Shown here: positions 42,098 through 49,413 of the stretch, piece after piece
Layout: every line of letters starts with the position of its first letter
How positions within the stretch are numbered: the stretch's first letter is position 1
Assembly (NCBI GenBank): GCA_015068245.1
Contig: SVKU01000004.1
Location: 1 to 64,000, forward strand
Direction: 5' to 3'
Length of the DNA: 64,000 nucleotides
Source of the DNA: Oscillospiraceae bacterium
GTDB lineage: Bacteria > Bacillota > Clostridia > Oscillospirales > Oscillospiraceae
Position numbers and translations under genes: made by a program
Notes under the pieces: generated by a model
Told to the model about the DNA's origin: nothing
The model's database searches: none
What the model saw: only the letters and a program-made list of their open reading frames with translations

Positions 42098-42285
42098 AAA
42101 ACCTCGTAGAGTTCGCTGCAAAGCAGCGAAAAAAGACCAATATGAAATTTCCGGCAGCATGTATGTCGGAAATTTCTCTTTACGCCCTTCAAACGTACGG
42201 AGCAGTCAGCTTGCTGACTGCGGAGTGCGCTGCAGAAGGGCGAAGAACCCGTGTCAGAACAGGCCAAAGGACTGTTTTGACACGC
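42098..42285 (-). repeat. Multi-hairpin element (copy Y), inverted relative of 24968-25158
   Basis: Read on the minus strand it has GTGTCAAAACAGTCC...GGCCTGTTCTGACAC, GCAGTCAGC-AA-GCTGACTGC, GAAATTTCCG...CGGAAATTTC and CGCTGC-TTT-GCAGCG, the same order of stems as copy X. The hairpin after GCGCACTCC has completely different stem bases in the two copies yet pairs perfectly in both. It is bracketed by the duplicated terminator. Confidence 0.7.
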
Positions 42286-42286
42286 C

Positions 42287-42342
42287 AAAAAACCTGCGAG
42301 ACTTCTCAACTCGCAGGCTTTTTCTTTTTGTGTTCAAATAAC
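42287..42342. terminator. Second copy of the duplicated terminator
   Basis: Direct repeat of 42002-42057 (285 bases apart). Its stem CCTGCGAG/CTCGCAGG lies 14 bases before the stop of the minus-strand LysR gene at 42356; the A6 run on its left would serve as T-run for that gene. Confidence 0.75.
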
Positions 42343-42355
42343 ACAGGGCAAAGGT

Positions 42356-43222
42356 TCAATCCAGGAATGAGGAACGGATAAAGTACAAAAAGTCCTTTTC
42401 CGGTTCTGTCATTTCATCAACAGACCGAACAGCTATTCCCAGCATTCTTGTGGCTTCGGGATACAGAGGCAGTTTGCGGACATTGTGATCTTCCGTGCTG
42501 AGAATAAAGTGGGACAGCATACTTACACCCAGACCTTTTTCAACCATTTTCAGCACAGTCCCTTCGTCTGCGCTGGCGGCTATCACATTTACATTCACGC
42601 TGTTCTTTTCCAGTATATCCAGTATATCTGTGTCCTTACCAAGGGTGGGCATAATGAACGGGAAGCTTTCGAAATCCTTGACCATGAAAAAACGCCTGGG
42701 ATAATCGCTGTCGGGAGGAAGAACCGCAAAAAAGTCATCATCTCTCAGATGGACGAATTCATGACGGTACTTCGGATGAGGGCCGGCAACTATCATGTCG
42801 TATTCACCACGGACAAGAGCCTGATACAGCTCATCTCTGCTGTCTTCGGTCAGGATAACGTCCACGTCGCCGTTCAACGTCCTGTACTCCCGCACAATAT
42901 TGTTCAGCCACAGTCTGGCCGCAGTTGGGATAGTGCCTATCCGAAGCACCGTTTTTGATGTAACGGTCAGCTTCTTTGCCTCGTCCAGCATTTGCATTTC
43001 TGCTTTAACATAGTTCTGCATATGTGGGAGCAGCAATTCGCCCTCCTTTGTGAGCCGAACTCCAAACCGCCCTCTTTCGAGTATTTTCAGTCCCATTTCC
43101 GATTCCACCGAATCCATCATATGGGCAAGACCCGAAGGTGTATATCCAAGCTCGGTGGCTGCCTTTAACATGCTGCCGGTTTCCAAAACCGTAAGCAAAG
43201 TCTGAATTTTCTTGCTGTCCAT
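42356..43222 (-). CDS. LysR-family transcriptional regulator
   Basis: The 288-residue protein has an N-terminal winged helix (KIQTLLTVLETGSMLKAATELGYTPSGLAHMMDSVESEMG, 4-43) and a periplasmic-binding-like effector domain from about 90. The start ATG follows GGAGGAG. It is divergent from the VanW-domain gene at 43427, 204 bases away. The ligand is unknown. LysR proteins often control divergent genes, but the promoter at 43375 shows no obvious T-N11-A dyad. Confidence 0.9.
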   Translation of the reverse strand: MDSKKIQTLLTVLETGSMLKAATELGYTPSGLAHMMDSVESEMGLKILERGRFGVRLTKEGELLLPHMQNYVKAEMQMLDEAKKLTVTSKTVLRIGTIPTAARLWLNNIVREYRTLNGDVDVILTEDSRDELYQALVRGEYDMIVAGPHPKYRHEFVHLRDDDFFAVLPPDSDYPRRFFMVKDFESFPFIMPTLGKDTDILDILEKNSVNVNVIAASADEGTVLKMVEKGLGVSMLSHFILSTEDHNVRKLPLYPEATRMLGIAVRSVDEMTEPEKDFLYFIRSSFLD

Positions 43223-43374
43223 AGCTCCTCCCGGTTATATGAATATATCTCACAGAAATTATATTATGAAGATTAACAAATTGCAAGCGGCTGTATTTAA
43301 AAATCGGGAGCGGATATTATCTGCCGACCATATGGTATAAATTCCGGCGGGATCCATATGTAACCGCTTTGTTC

Positions 43375-43403
43375 TTGAATTTGACATTTGCATTTACTAT
43401 AAT
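43375..43403 (+). promoter_or_regulatory. Promoter of the VanW-domain gene
   Basis: TTGAAT (43375-43380), 17 bases, TATAAT (43398-43403); a second TTGACA at 43381 is too close to the -10 to be used with it. Confidence 0.6.
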
Positions 43404-43426
43404 GGATATTAGCAAAGAAAAGGCAG

Positions 43427-45205
43427 GTGATCGTCATTAAGAAGAACAACAGACGAAGAAAAACCTTAAAAAATAAAAATCTGCCGCTGTATATCAGCGG
43501 AGGCTTTTTGGCCGTGGCTGTGATCGCAGCCGTTGGTATCTGGCTCCATGCCAGAAACGCTGCCGTGGACGTATCGAACTACCCCTACATATTCCCCAAT
43601 GTCTACGTTGCGGGCGTTGATGTAGGCGGTCTGGATAAGCAGCAGGCGCAGGACAAGGTGGAAAAGGGCATTGCAGAAAGCTACGGAGTCAATACCCTTA
43701 TTGTCCGTCTGCCCGACAGGAGCCTGAGTTTTGCTCCCGAGGCGGTCAAGTTTACCATAGATGCGGGCGAAGCTGTGGATAAGGCTTATGAATACGGCCG
43801 CAGCGGTGATAAGTACGAAGCATACCGGGCTTATAACAACTCCCTGACCAACGAGCATTACATAGATGTGGATGCGGCAATCTCCATAGACCGTGAATCC
43901 ATTCGAGCCATCATAGACGAAGCGGCTGCGGATATACGTTCCGATCTGGTCCAGTCCAGCTACGAAATTACGGAAGATTCCATCGTGGTCCATGTGGGCA
44001 GCGCCGAGCGTGAGCTTGATGCAGACGCACTTTACGAAACTGTTTGCAATGCGTTTTTAAGCGGCGACTTTTCCACCATCGAGTTTGATGTAAGAACCAT
44101 CAGTCCCGACACCATCGACCTGGACTCCGTTTATCTTGAGATCAACAAAGACGTGGCAGACGCTTATTACGATGAAGAGTCCGGTGAGATAGTCCCCGAA
44201 GTGGTGGGCTGCACCTTTGACCTCCAGTCTGAAAAAGAGATGCTGGCAATAGCTCCGGAAAACAGCGAATATGTTATCCGGCTGCAGATTACCCAACCCA
44301 AGATGACGGCAGAGATGCTTGGCGGCAAGCTGTTTGCCCACAAGCTGGGCGTGTGCGACAGCGAGTTGACCGGCTCCAACTATAACCGTACCAACAACGT
44401 CACTCTGGCCTGCGAAGCCATCAACGGAACCATTCTCTATCCCGATGATGTGTTCTCTTTCAACGCAGTTGTAGGTGAACGTACCGAAGCCAAGGGCTAT
44501 CTTGAAGCCGGTGTTTACGTTGGCGGCCAGACCCAGAACGAGTTGGGCGGCGGCGTATGTCAGGTGGCATCTGCCATCTATCTTGCAGCACTGAGAGCCA
44601 ATCTTGAGATAGTTGAGCGGGAACCTCATCAGTTTTTGGTAACCTACGTCCCCATGGGTTGTGACGCCACCATTTATTGGGGATTTTACGACTTCAAATT
44701 TGAAAACAGCACCGAATACCCTCTGAGGATAAACACCTGGGTTGAGGGGAGCTACGTCCACTGCGTGCTTTACGGCACCAACGAAAGCGGTGAGTACGTT
44801 GAAATGACCCATAAGGTGCTGTCTATCACACCTTATGAAGAGGAAATCGAAGAAGACCCCACAAAACCCGCCGATTATTCCTCTGTCAAGCAGTCGCCTT
44901 ACACCGGTTACGAGGTCAAAACCTACCGCAACCTGTATTCGGCCGACGGGGAGCTTATCAAAACCACCTATGAGGCATTCAGCAATTATCAGGTTCGCAA
45001 TAAAATAATAGTGGTAGGTGCTCAGCCCGAACCCGAACCCGAGCCTGAGCCTGAGCCAACTCCGGAGCCTGTACCGCAGCCGATAATACCACCCCAGCCG
45101 GATCCGGAACCCAGTCCTCAGCCCGAGCAGACAACACCTCCGGAAACCTCCGGCGAACCGGAACAGCCTCCTACCACCGAGAGCGCAATAACTATATATG
45201 GATAA
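43427..45205 (+). CDS. VanW-domain cell-wall protein with Pro/Glu-rich tail
   Basis: The 592-residue protein has a basic N-terminus and one membrane segment (about 20-42), so most of it lies outside. Two PG-binding-4-like repeats span about 60-300, followed by a VanW domain (about 310-450) with GGGVCQVASAIYLAAL. A G5-like beta segment lies near 495-530, then a tail of Pro-Glu repeats to the end. Such proteins (YoaR-like) are thought to bind peptidoglycan. The frame opens with GTG at 43427, but AGGTGA (43425-43430) is ideally spaced for an ATT at 43436, three codons later. The true start is therefore uncertain. Confidence 0.88.
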   Translation: MIVIKKNNRRRKTLKNKNLPLYISGGFLAVAVIAAVGIWLHARNAAVDVSNYPYIFPNVYVAGVDVGGLDKQQAQDKVEKGIAESYGVNTLIVRLPDRSLSFAPEAVKFTIDAGEAVDKAYEYGRSGDKYEAYRAYNNSLTNEHYIDVDAAISIDRESIRAIIDEAAADIRSDLVQSSYEITEDSIVVHVGSAERELDADALYETVCNAFLSGDFSTIEFDVRTISPDTIDLDSVYLEINKDVADAYYDEESGEIVPEVVGCTFDLQSEKEMLAIAPENSEYVIRLQITQPKMTAEMLGGKLFAHKLGVCDSELTGSNYNRTNNVTLACEAINGTILYPDDVFSFNAVVGERTEAKGYLEAGVYVGGQTQNELGGGVCQVASAIYLAALRANLEIVEREPHQFLVTYVPMGCDATIYWGFYDFKFENSTEYPLRINTWVEGSYVHCVLYGTNESGEYVEMTHKVLSITPYEEEIEEDPTKPADYSSVKQSPYTGYEVKTYRNLYSADGELIKTTYEAFSNYQVRNKIIVVGAQPEPEPEPEPEPTPEPVPQPIIPPQPDPEPSPQPEQTTPPETSGEPEQPPTTESAITIYG

Positions 45206-45224
45206 ACAAAATTCCCGGCATTAG

Positions 45225-45536
45225 GAGGTTGCGAAAATCCCTTTCCGCAACCTCCAATGATATTTTCCCTGACGGGAAAGTGGAATATTTCCGTTGGAAA
45301 TGTGAAATATTGCTGACGCGATGTGATATATGCCTGCGGCATGTTGATGTATCACTTCGTGATGATTTGAATTTAAAAGGACGATATCCTCGGATATCGT
45401 CCTTTTCATCAATATTTTCGCAGAAAATATATCACAGGCGAAGCCTATATCACACGCTATCGGCGTATATCACAGATTTGCAAAGCAAATCTATATCGCT
45501 GGGAGTTGGTCATATCCCTATGACCAACTCCCTTTT
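45225..45536 (+). repeat. Hairpin-array element, copy 2
   Basis: About twelve stem-loops in a row: a GGAGGTTGCG/CGCAACCTCC opener; TCCC-TGAC-GGGA; ATTTCC/GGAAAT; TATGCC/GGCAT; ATCAC-TTC-GTGAT. A central AAGGACGATATCC/GGATATCGTCCTT follows, then ATTTTC-GCA-GAAAAT; AGGC-GAA-GCCT; CGC/GCG; AGATTTGC-AAA-GCAAATCT; and a closing GGGAGTTGGTCATA/TATGACCAACTCCC. Spacers are GTGATATAT before and ATATCAC after the centre. It starts 20 bases after the VanW-domain stop. Confidence 0.85.
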
Positions 45537-45549
45537 GGAGCCGATTTTT

Positions 45550-45680
45550 TATAGGGTTTAGGGTTTAGCGATTAGGGTTTAGGGAGATGTATCGTCTGCG
45601 CCGATAATTCGATTTGTTGGCAAATCACCGAATTGACAACACCTATCCCTAGCCCCTACACCCTAATCACTAATCCCTAT
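45550..45680. repeat. TTAGGG inverted-arm element
   Basis: ATAGGGTTTAGGGTTTAGCG at the left and CCCTAATCACTAATCCCTAT at the right enclose about 75 bases. It sits between the hairpin-array element and the terminator of the MaoC-like gene. Confidence 0.7.
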
Positions 45681-45711
45681 AAAAAATCCCGCCAATCGGC
45701 GGGATTTTTTA
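45681..45711 (-). terminator. Terminator of the MaoC-like gene
   Basis: AAAAAATCCCGCC-AATC-GGCGGGATTTTTT, 3 bases beyond the minus-strand stop at 45714. Confidence 0.88.
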
Positions 45712-45713
45712 TA

Positions 45714-47063
45714 TTACTTTTCAAACTTGATGGCGGGCTGGCCGTCACGGGTGGGCAGAGCAACAGAGAATTCACATTCCTGGAAGATGTTGCCGTCCAG
45801 ATCCTCACACCATGCGGTGAGCATGACCATATGGTCGCCGGTATCTTCGTCGATAAACTTTTCGGTGACGTAGGCCTTGCAGATAGCGCAGTCGGGGCCG
45901 GCACCGTGGGTGTTGATGAATTTGCCTGCTTCCTTCAGATAAGGAACCTTCAGCAGCCAGCTGGGACGGAAATGATCCTCAGGGAAGTGGTTAAACTGCT
46001 CTTCGGGCTTGTAGTCGTTGACCATTCTCCAGCCCACCTTGCGGACGAAACCGTCGTCGCCGCACCAGTTGGTGATGGTGCGCAGGCAGAAGTTACGGCC
46101 GATGAAGTTCAGGAAGTGAGTACGGTTGTCTTTCTGGACGTCGATAACACCGTCTTCTCTCTTATAGAAGCGGCGTTCAACGCGCTTGCCCATGACATAA
46201 TCCTTAACGGTGTCACCGGACAGGGTGCCAACAGTGTGGTGCATGCCGGTGTAACGGCCTGCATCGTAGTCGGTGATGGGGTTTTCTGCGGTGGGCAGAG
46301 GCTCGTCGCCCACATTGACGTCTTCCCAGTACAGAGTCTCTTTGCCGCGGATCTTTTCGTTTGCCCAGATGCCCTTCAGGATCTCCCAGTCGGCATCGGT
46401 GTAGACGTGGGCGGGACGGACATAGCGTTCGGTGCGGCTGCCCATGTTGGCCTTCATCAGCTCCTGACGTACCTGCATGATCTCGTCACGGGTCTTGGGG
46501 TCGTTGCCATCGGCAAACTTGTGCAGGAAGGTGGGCCAATGGAATACGCCGCGGGCTACCAGCTTGCCCTTCTGGTTGTACATTTCGGTGGTTATAACAC
46601 GGATAAAGTAACGGATGGTGGAGCCGTCGACCGTAAGGTCGGTGCATTCCTGACCAACGATCTTGGTTGTAAAGCTGTCGCCTGCGAAGATGGGCTGATA
46701 GTAATAAAGCTCGAAGTCATAACCGTCGCCCAGCATGGGAGTGGAGGGAGGGAAGGCTTCCCAACCCAGTTCTGCGGGGAACATGGACATGCCCATAGGC
46801 TCTCTCATGGCGGGCATAGCGGGAACATCGCCGTACCAGGTGTCTTTGGCGTAGCTGTAATCGTACCACAGGGGGTTGTCTTTATCCCAGCCCTTGGCAT
46901 ACCAGTACATTTCGAAACCGGAAACCACGTCGTAGTCCTTGGGCTGACCAACACCGACGGGCATAGCGGGGAAAGAAGGGCCTTCCAGCTTGCGCCATGC
47001 GTCAAGAGCGGCCTGCTCTTCGGGAGTGTAGACATTGCGCTTAAAAGTCATAAGTTCTCTCAT
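45714..47063 (-). CDS. MaoC/FAS1-like double hot-dog hydratase-dehydratase
   Basis: The 449-residue protein starts at ATG 47063 behind AAGGAGG (a TTG one codon earlier is also in frame). It contains two hot-dog-like halves. The first has SFPAMPVGVG and PMLGDGYDFELYYYQPIFAGDSFTT, as in FAS1-like dehydratase (MaoC N-terminal) domains. The second begins with YWEDVNVGDEPLP, the usual MaoC opening. Such proteins hydrate or dehydrate enoyl-CoA-type or related compounds. The usual catalytic D-x5-H segment of MaoC is not clear, so activity is uncertain. It diverges from a cupin-SDR gene pair, suggesting one pathway. Confidence 0.78.
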   Translation of the reverse strand: MRELMTFKRNVYTPEEQAALDAWRKLEGPSFPAMPVGVGQPKDYDVVSGFEMYWYAKGWDKDNPLWYDYSYAKDTWYGDVPAMPAMREPMGMSMFPAELGWEAFPPSTPMLGDGYDFELYYYQPIFAGDSFTTKIVGQECTDLTVDGSTIRYFIRVITTEMYNQKGKLVARGVFHWPTFLHKFADGNDPKTRDEIMQVRQELMKANMGSRTERYVRPAHVYTDADWEILKGIWANEKIRGKETLYWEDVNVGDEPLPTAENPITDYDAGRYTGMHHTVGTLSGDTVKDYVMGKRVERRFYKREDGVIDVQKDNRTHFLNFIGRNFCLRTITNWCGDDGFVRKVGWRMVNDYKPEEQFNHFPEDHFRPSWLLKVPYLKEAGKFINTHGAGPDCAICKAYVTEKFIDEDTGDHMVMLTAWCEDLDGNIFQECEFSVALPTRDGQPAIKFEK

Positions 47064-47108
47064 CAATATTTTCCTCCTTGTTGAGTATGTTTAGGATTCA
47101 ACGTAATA

Positions 47109-47137
47109 ATTGTATCATGTTCGATTTACCTTGTAAA
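47109..47137 (-). promoter_or_regulatory. Promoter of the MaoC-like gene
   Basis: Minus strand TTTACA (47137-47132), 17 bases, TACAAT (47114-47109). Confidence 0.6.
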
Positions 47138-47211
47138 TGTTTCTATTGTGATATTGTGATAAATTTTGGGTATTTGGGTAATGGTGGAAGTTTATTTTGG
47201 CTGCGAATGCT

Positions 47212-47239
47212 TGACATTCCCGGGCAATATGATAAACTG
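47212..47239 (+). promoter_or_regulatory. Promoter of the cupin gene
   Basis: TTGACA (47212-47217), 16 bases, TAAACT (47234-47239); divergent from the MaoC-like promoter with about 75 bases between the -35 boxes. Confidence 0.5.
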
Positions 47240-47284
47240 TATGTTGGAATAAAATTTAAAGCTTACGAAAGGAAGTTTAATCTC

Positions 47285-47665
47285 ATGGCAAAGTATCTGA
47301 TCCAGAGAGCCAAGGGCGTTGAAGGCAGCACTATCTACACCTACACCGCTCCCGGCCACAATGAATGCGTATGCACCCGTCTGTTCGACGTCGATGGCGG
47401 CGGCGCCAACGAAATCGAAGGCGGCAAGATGATCTCCGGCATCACCTATTTCATCCCCGGCGGCGGCTGCGACTACGGCGCAAACCCCCTGGAATCCATC
47501 TACTACATTCTCGAGGGCGAAATGACCCTGAAGACTGCTGACGTAGAGACCGTTCTCCACGCCGGCGATGCTTTCCATTGCGTTGGCGGCGTAGAAAAGT
47601 CCGTCACCAATACCGGCACCACCGTCTGCAAGATGCTGGTTTGCCTGCTGCCCCCCCAGAAGTAA
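47285..47665 (+). CDS. Small cupin-fold protein lacking the usual metal ligands
   Basis: The 126-residue product starts at ATG 47285 behind AAAGGAAG. It has a single cupin barrel with ITYFIPGGGCDYG, ESIYYILEGEMTL and HAGDAFHCVGGVEKSVTNTG. In the first cupin motif the glutamate is present but the HxH pair is replaced (CDYGANPLE), and PxGxxH of the second motif is absent. A metal-dependent dioxygenase role is therefore unlikely; sensing, isomerase or binding roles remain possible. It is 118 bases ahead of an SDR gene in the same direction. Confidence 0.8.
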   Translation: MAKYLIQRAKGVEGSTIYTYTAPGHNECVCTRLFDVDGGGANEIEGGKMISGITYFIPGGGCDYGANPLESIYYILEGEMTLKTADVETVLHAGDAFHCVGGVEKSVTNTGTTVCKMLVCLLPPQK

Positions 47666-47783
47666 TTGATAGGCATTTGGTGATTCATCAATTACCTTAG
47701 GATTCCTTCTAACCTACATTTATGTATCCATTTCCGCTTATCGGATTTGAATATCAGTTAAATCTAATAAAGGAGATAATATT

Positions 47784-48671
47784 ATGCCCAGCAAAGTATA
47801 TTCTGGCGATCTGACCAAGATGTTCGACATCAGCGGCAAGAAGGCTGCTATCGTCGGCGGCGCCGGCGGCTTCGGCAAAGCTATCGCTATTGCTTACGCT
47901 GCCAATGGCGTAGACGTTATCATTTCTTCCCGTAAGGAAGAAGCTCTGAAGGCTGCCTGCGAAGAGATCAAGGCTGCTGCCGCTCCCGGCGTTAAGGTTA
48001 CTTACTACGCCTGCGACGCTACCGATGAACAGGCTGTCATCGCTTTCCGTGACTACACCGTCAGCGCTGAAGGCCTCGGCGGCGTAGATATCCTTGTTTG
48101 CTCTCAGGGTTACAACAAGAAGATGTGGTCCTGGGAAATCGACACTTCCGTTTGGAAGGGCATGCTCGACACCAACGTAACCTCCATGATGTACTGCTGC
48201 AAGTACTTCGGCAACTGGATGAAGGAAAACAACCTTCCCGAAGGCGTTGCAAAGGTTGATCCTGCTGATTACGTTTCCGGCCAGGCTACTCCCAACGAAG
48301 GCTACGGCAAGATCATCACCATCGGCTCCGTCCGTGGTATCCGTGCTGTCGCCAACGGCGGTAACGGCAACGTTCCCTACAACACCACCAAGGGTGCTGT
48401 TGAAATGCTGACCAAGGCTTTCGCCTGCGACCTGCGTCCCAACGTTCAGGTCAACAGCATTGGCCCCACCATCACCTACACTCCCATGATGGTCGGCCTT
48501 CTGCCCCCCGATGAAGCTACCCGCGACAACATCGCCGCTGGTCAGCCCGCAAAGCGTATCGGCCGCGAGATCGACATCGTTGGTACTGCTCTGTACCTCG
48601 CTGCTCCCGCTTCCGACTTCGTTACCGGTTACACCATTTATCCCGACGGCGGTCTTACCAACGTCAGCTGA
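47784..48671 (+). CDS. Short-chain dehydrogenase/reductase
   Basis: The 295-residue enzyme has the cofactor motif VGGAGGFGKAIA (24-35) and catalytic S182, Y199 and K203 (YNTTK). It has the C-terminal SDR ending ASDFVTGYTIYPDGG, seen in FabG-like classical SDRs, with an insertion near 130-170. It should oxidise or reduce a hydroxyl/keto group with NAD(P). Strongly biased codons (many GCT, AAG, GGC) suggest high expression. The ATG follows AAAGGAG. It is followed by the third hairpin-array element. Confidence 0.92.
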   Translation: MPSKVYSGDLTKMFDISGKKAAIVGGAGGFGKAIAIAYAANGVDVIISSRKEEALKAACEEIKAAAAPGVKVTYYACDATDEQAVIAFRDYTVSAEGLGGVDILVCSQGYNKKMWSWEIDTSVWKGMLDTNVTSMMYCCKYFGNWMKENNLPEGVAKVDPADYVSGQATPNEGYGKIITIGSVRGIRAVANGGNGNVPYNTTKGAVEMLTKAFACDLRPNVQVNSIGPTITYTPMMVGLLPPDEATRDNIAAGQPAKRIGREIDIVGTALYLAAPASDFVTGYTIYPDGGLTNVS

Positions 48672-48703
48672 TTTGTATTACATACATCAAAACCACGCTC
48701 TTT

Positions 48704-49016
48704 GGAGGCTGCGAAAAGGGATTTTCGCAGCCTCCAATGATATTTTCCCTGACGGGAAAGTGATATATTTCCTCCGGAAATGTGAAATATTGCTGACGCA
48801 ATGTGATATATGCCTGCGGCATATTGATGTAGCACTTCGTGATGATTTGAATTTAAAAGGACGATATCCGAGGATATCGTCCTTTTCATCAATATTTTCG
48901 CAGAAAATATATCACAGGCGAAGCCTATATCACACGCTATCGGCGTATATCACAGATTTGCTTCGCAAATCTATTTCTCAGGGAGTTGGTCATATTCCTA
49001 TGACCAACTCCCTTTT
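48704..49016 (+). repeat. Hairpin-array element, copy 3
   Basis: Same series of hairpins as 45225-45536, about 90% alike. The opener is GGAGGCTGCG/CGCAGCCTCC here against GGAGGTTGCG/CGCAACCTCC there, so both sides of the stem changed together. The AGATTTGC/GCAAATCT hairpin has loop TTC instead of AAA. It starts 33 bases after the SDR stop. The gap from 49017 to the next gene holds AT-rich sequence and the promoter at 49083. Confidence 0.85.
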
Positions 49017-49082
49017 CGAGCCTGGTTTTTTGTTGCTCGCAGTCAAAGGCAGACCTGTTAATTGTTAACTGCTAATTATGCC

Positions 49083-49111
49083 TTGTGATATTGTCGATTT
49101 TGTGGTATTCT
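49083..49111 (+). promoter_or_regulatory. Promoter of the dlt-like operon
   Basis: TTGTGA (49083-49088), 17 bases, TATTCT (49106-49111), 74 bases before the ATG of the carrier protein. Confidence 0.5.
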
Positions 49112-49184
49112 TCATGTTGGACGATTGCATACTTTGCCGATTGGCGGAGCTATGACATATTTATAAACATTGGAGGAAGAAAAA

Positions 49185-49412
49185 ATGAAAGAACAGATTC
49201 TCGATATCCTTGAAGGCATTCACCCTGAAATAGATTACGAAACCGAAGAAAGTCTCATCACCGACGGCCTGCTGGATTCTTTCGCTATCGTTTCCATCAT
49301 CAACGCTCTGAACGAGGAGTTCGGCATCGAAGTCACCATCGGTGAACTGCGCCCCGAAAACCTCAACTCCGTGGACAACATGGTTGCTCTTGTTGAGCGT
49401 CTGATGGACTGA
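49185..49412 (+). CDS. Acyl/aminoacyl carrier protein (DltC-like)
   Basis: The 75-residue carrier protein starts at ATG 49185 behind GGAGGA. The phosphopantetheine site is S32 in DGLLDSFAIV, where DSF rather than DSL is common in DltC-type carriers; EFGIEV and RPENLNSVDNMV complete the helix pattern. It would hold the activated group as a thioester. It is the first gene of a five-gene operon and lies one base before the adenylating ligase gene. Confidence 0.9.
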   Translation: MKEQILDILEGIHPEIDYETEESLITDGLLDSFAIVSIINALNEEFGIEVTIGELRPENLNSVDNMVALVERLMD

Positions 49413-49413
49413 T

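Noticed and set aside
45225-45536. CRISPR array, because of many similar short units.
   Set aside because: Units are different hairpins, not identical repeats with unique spacers, and no cas genes are present.
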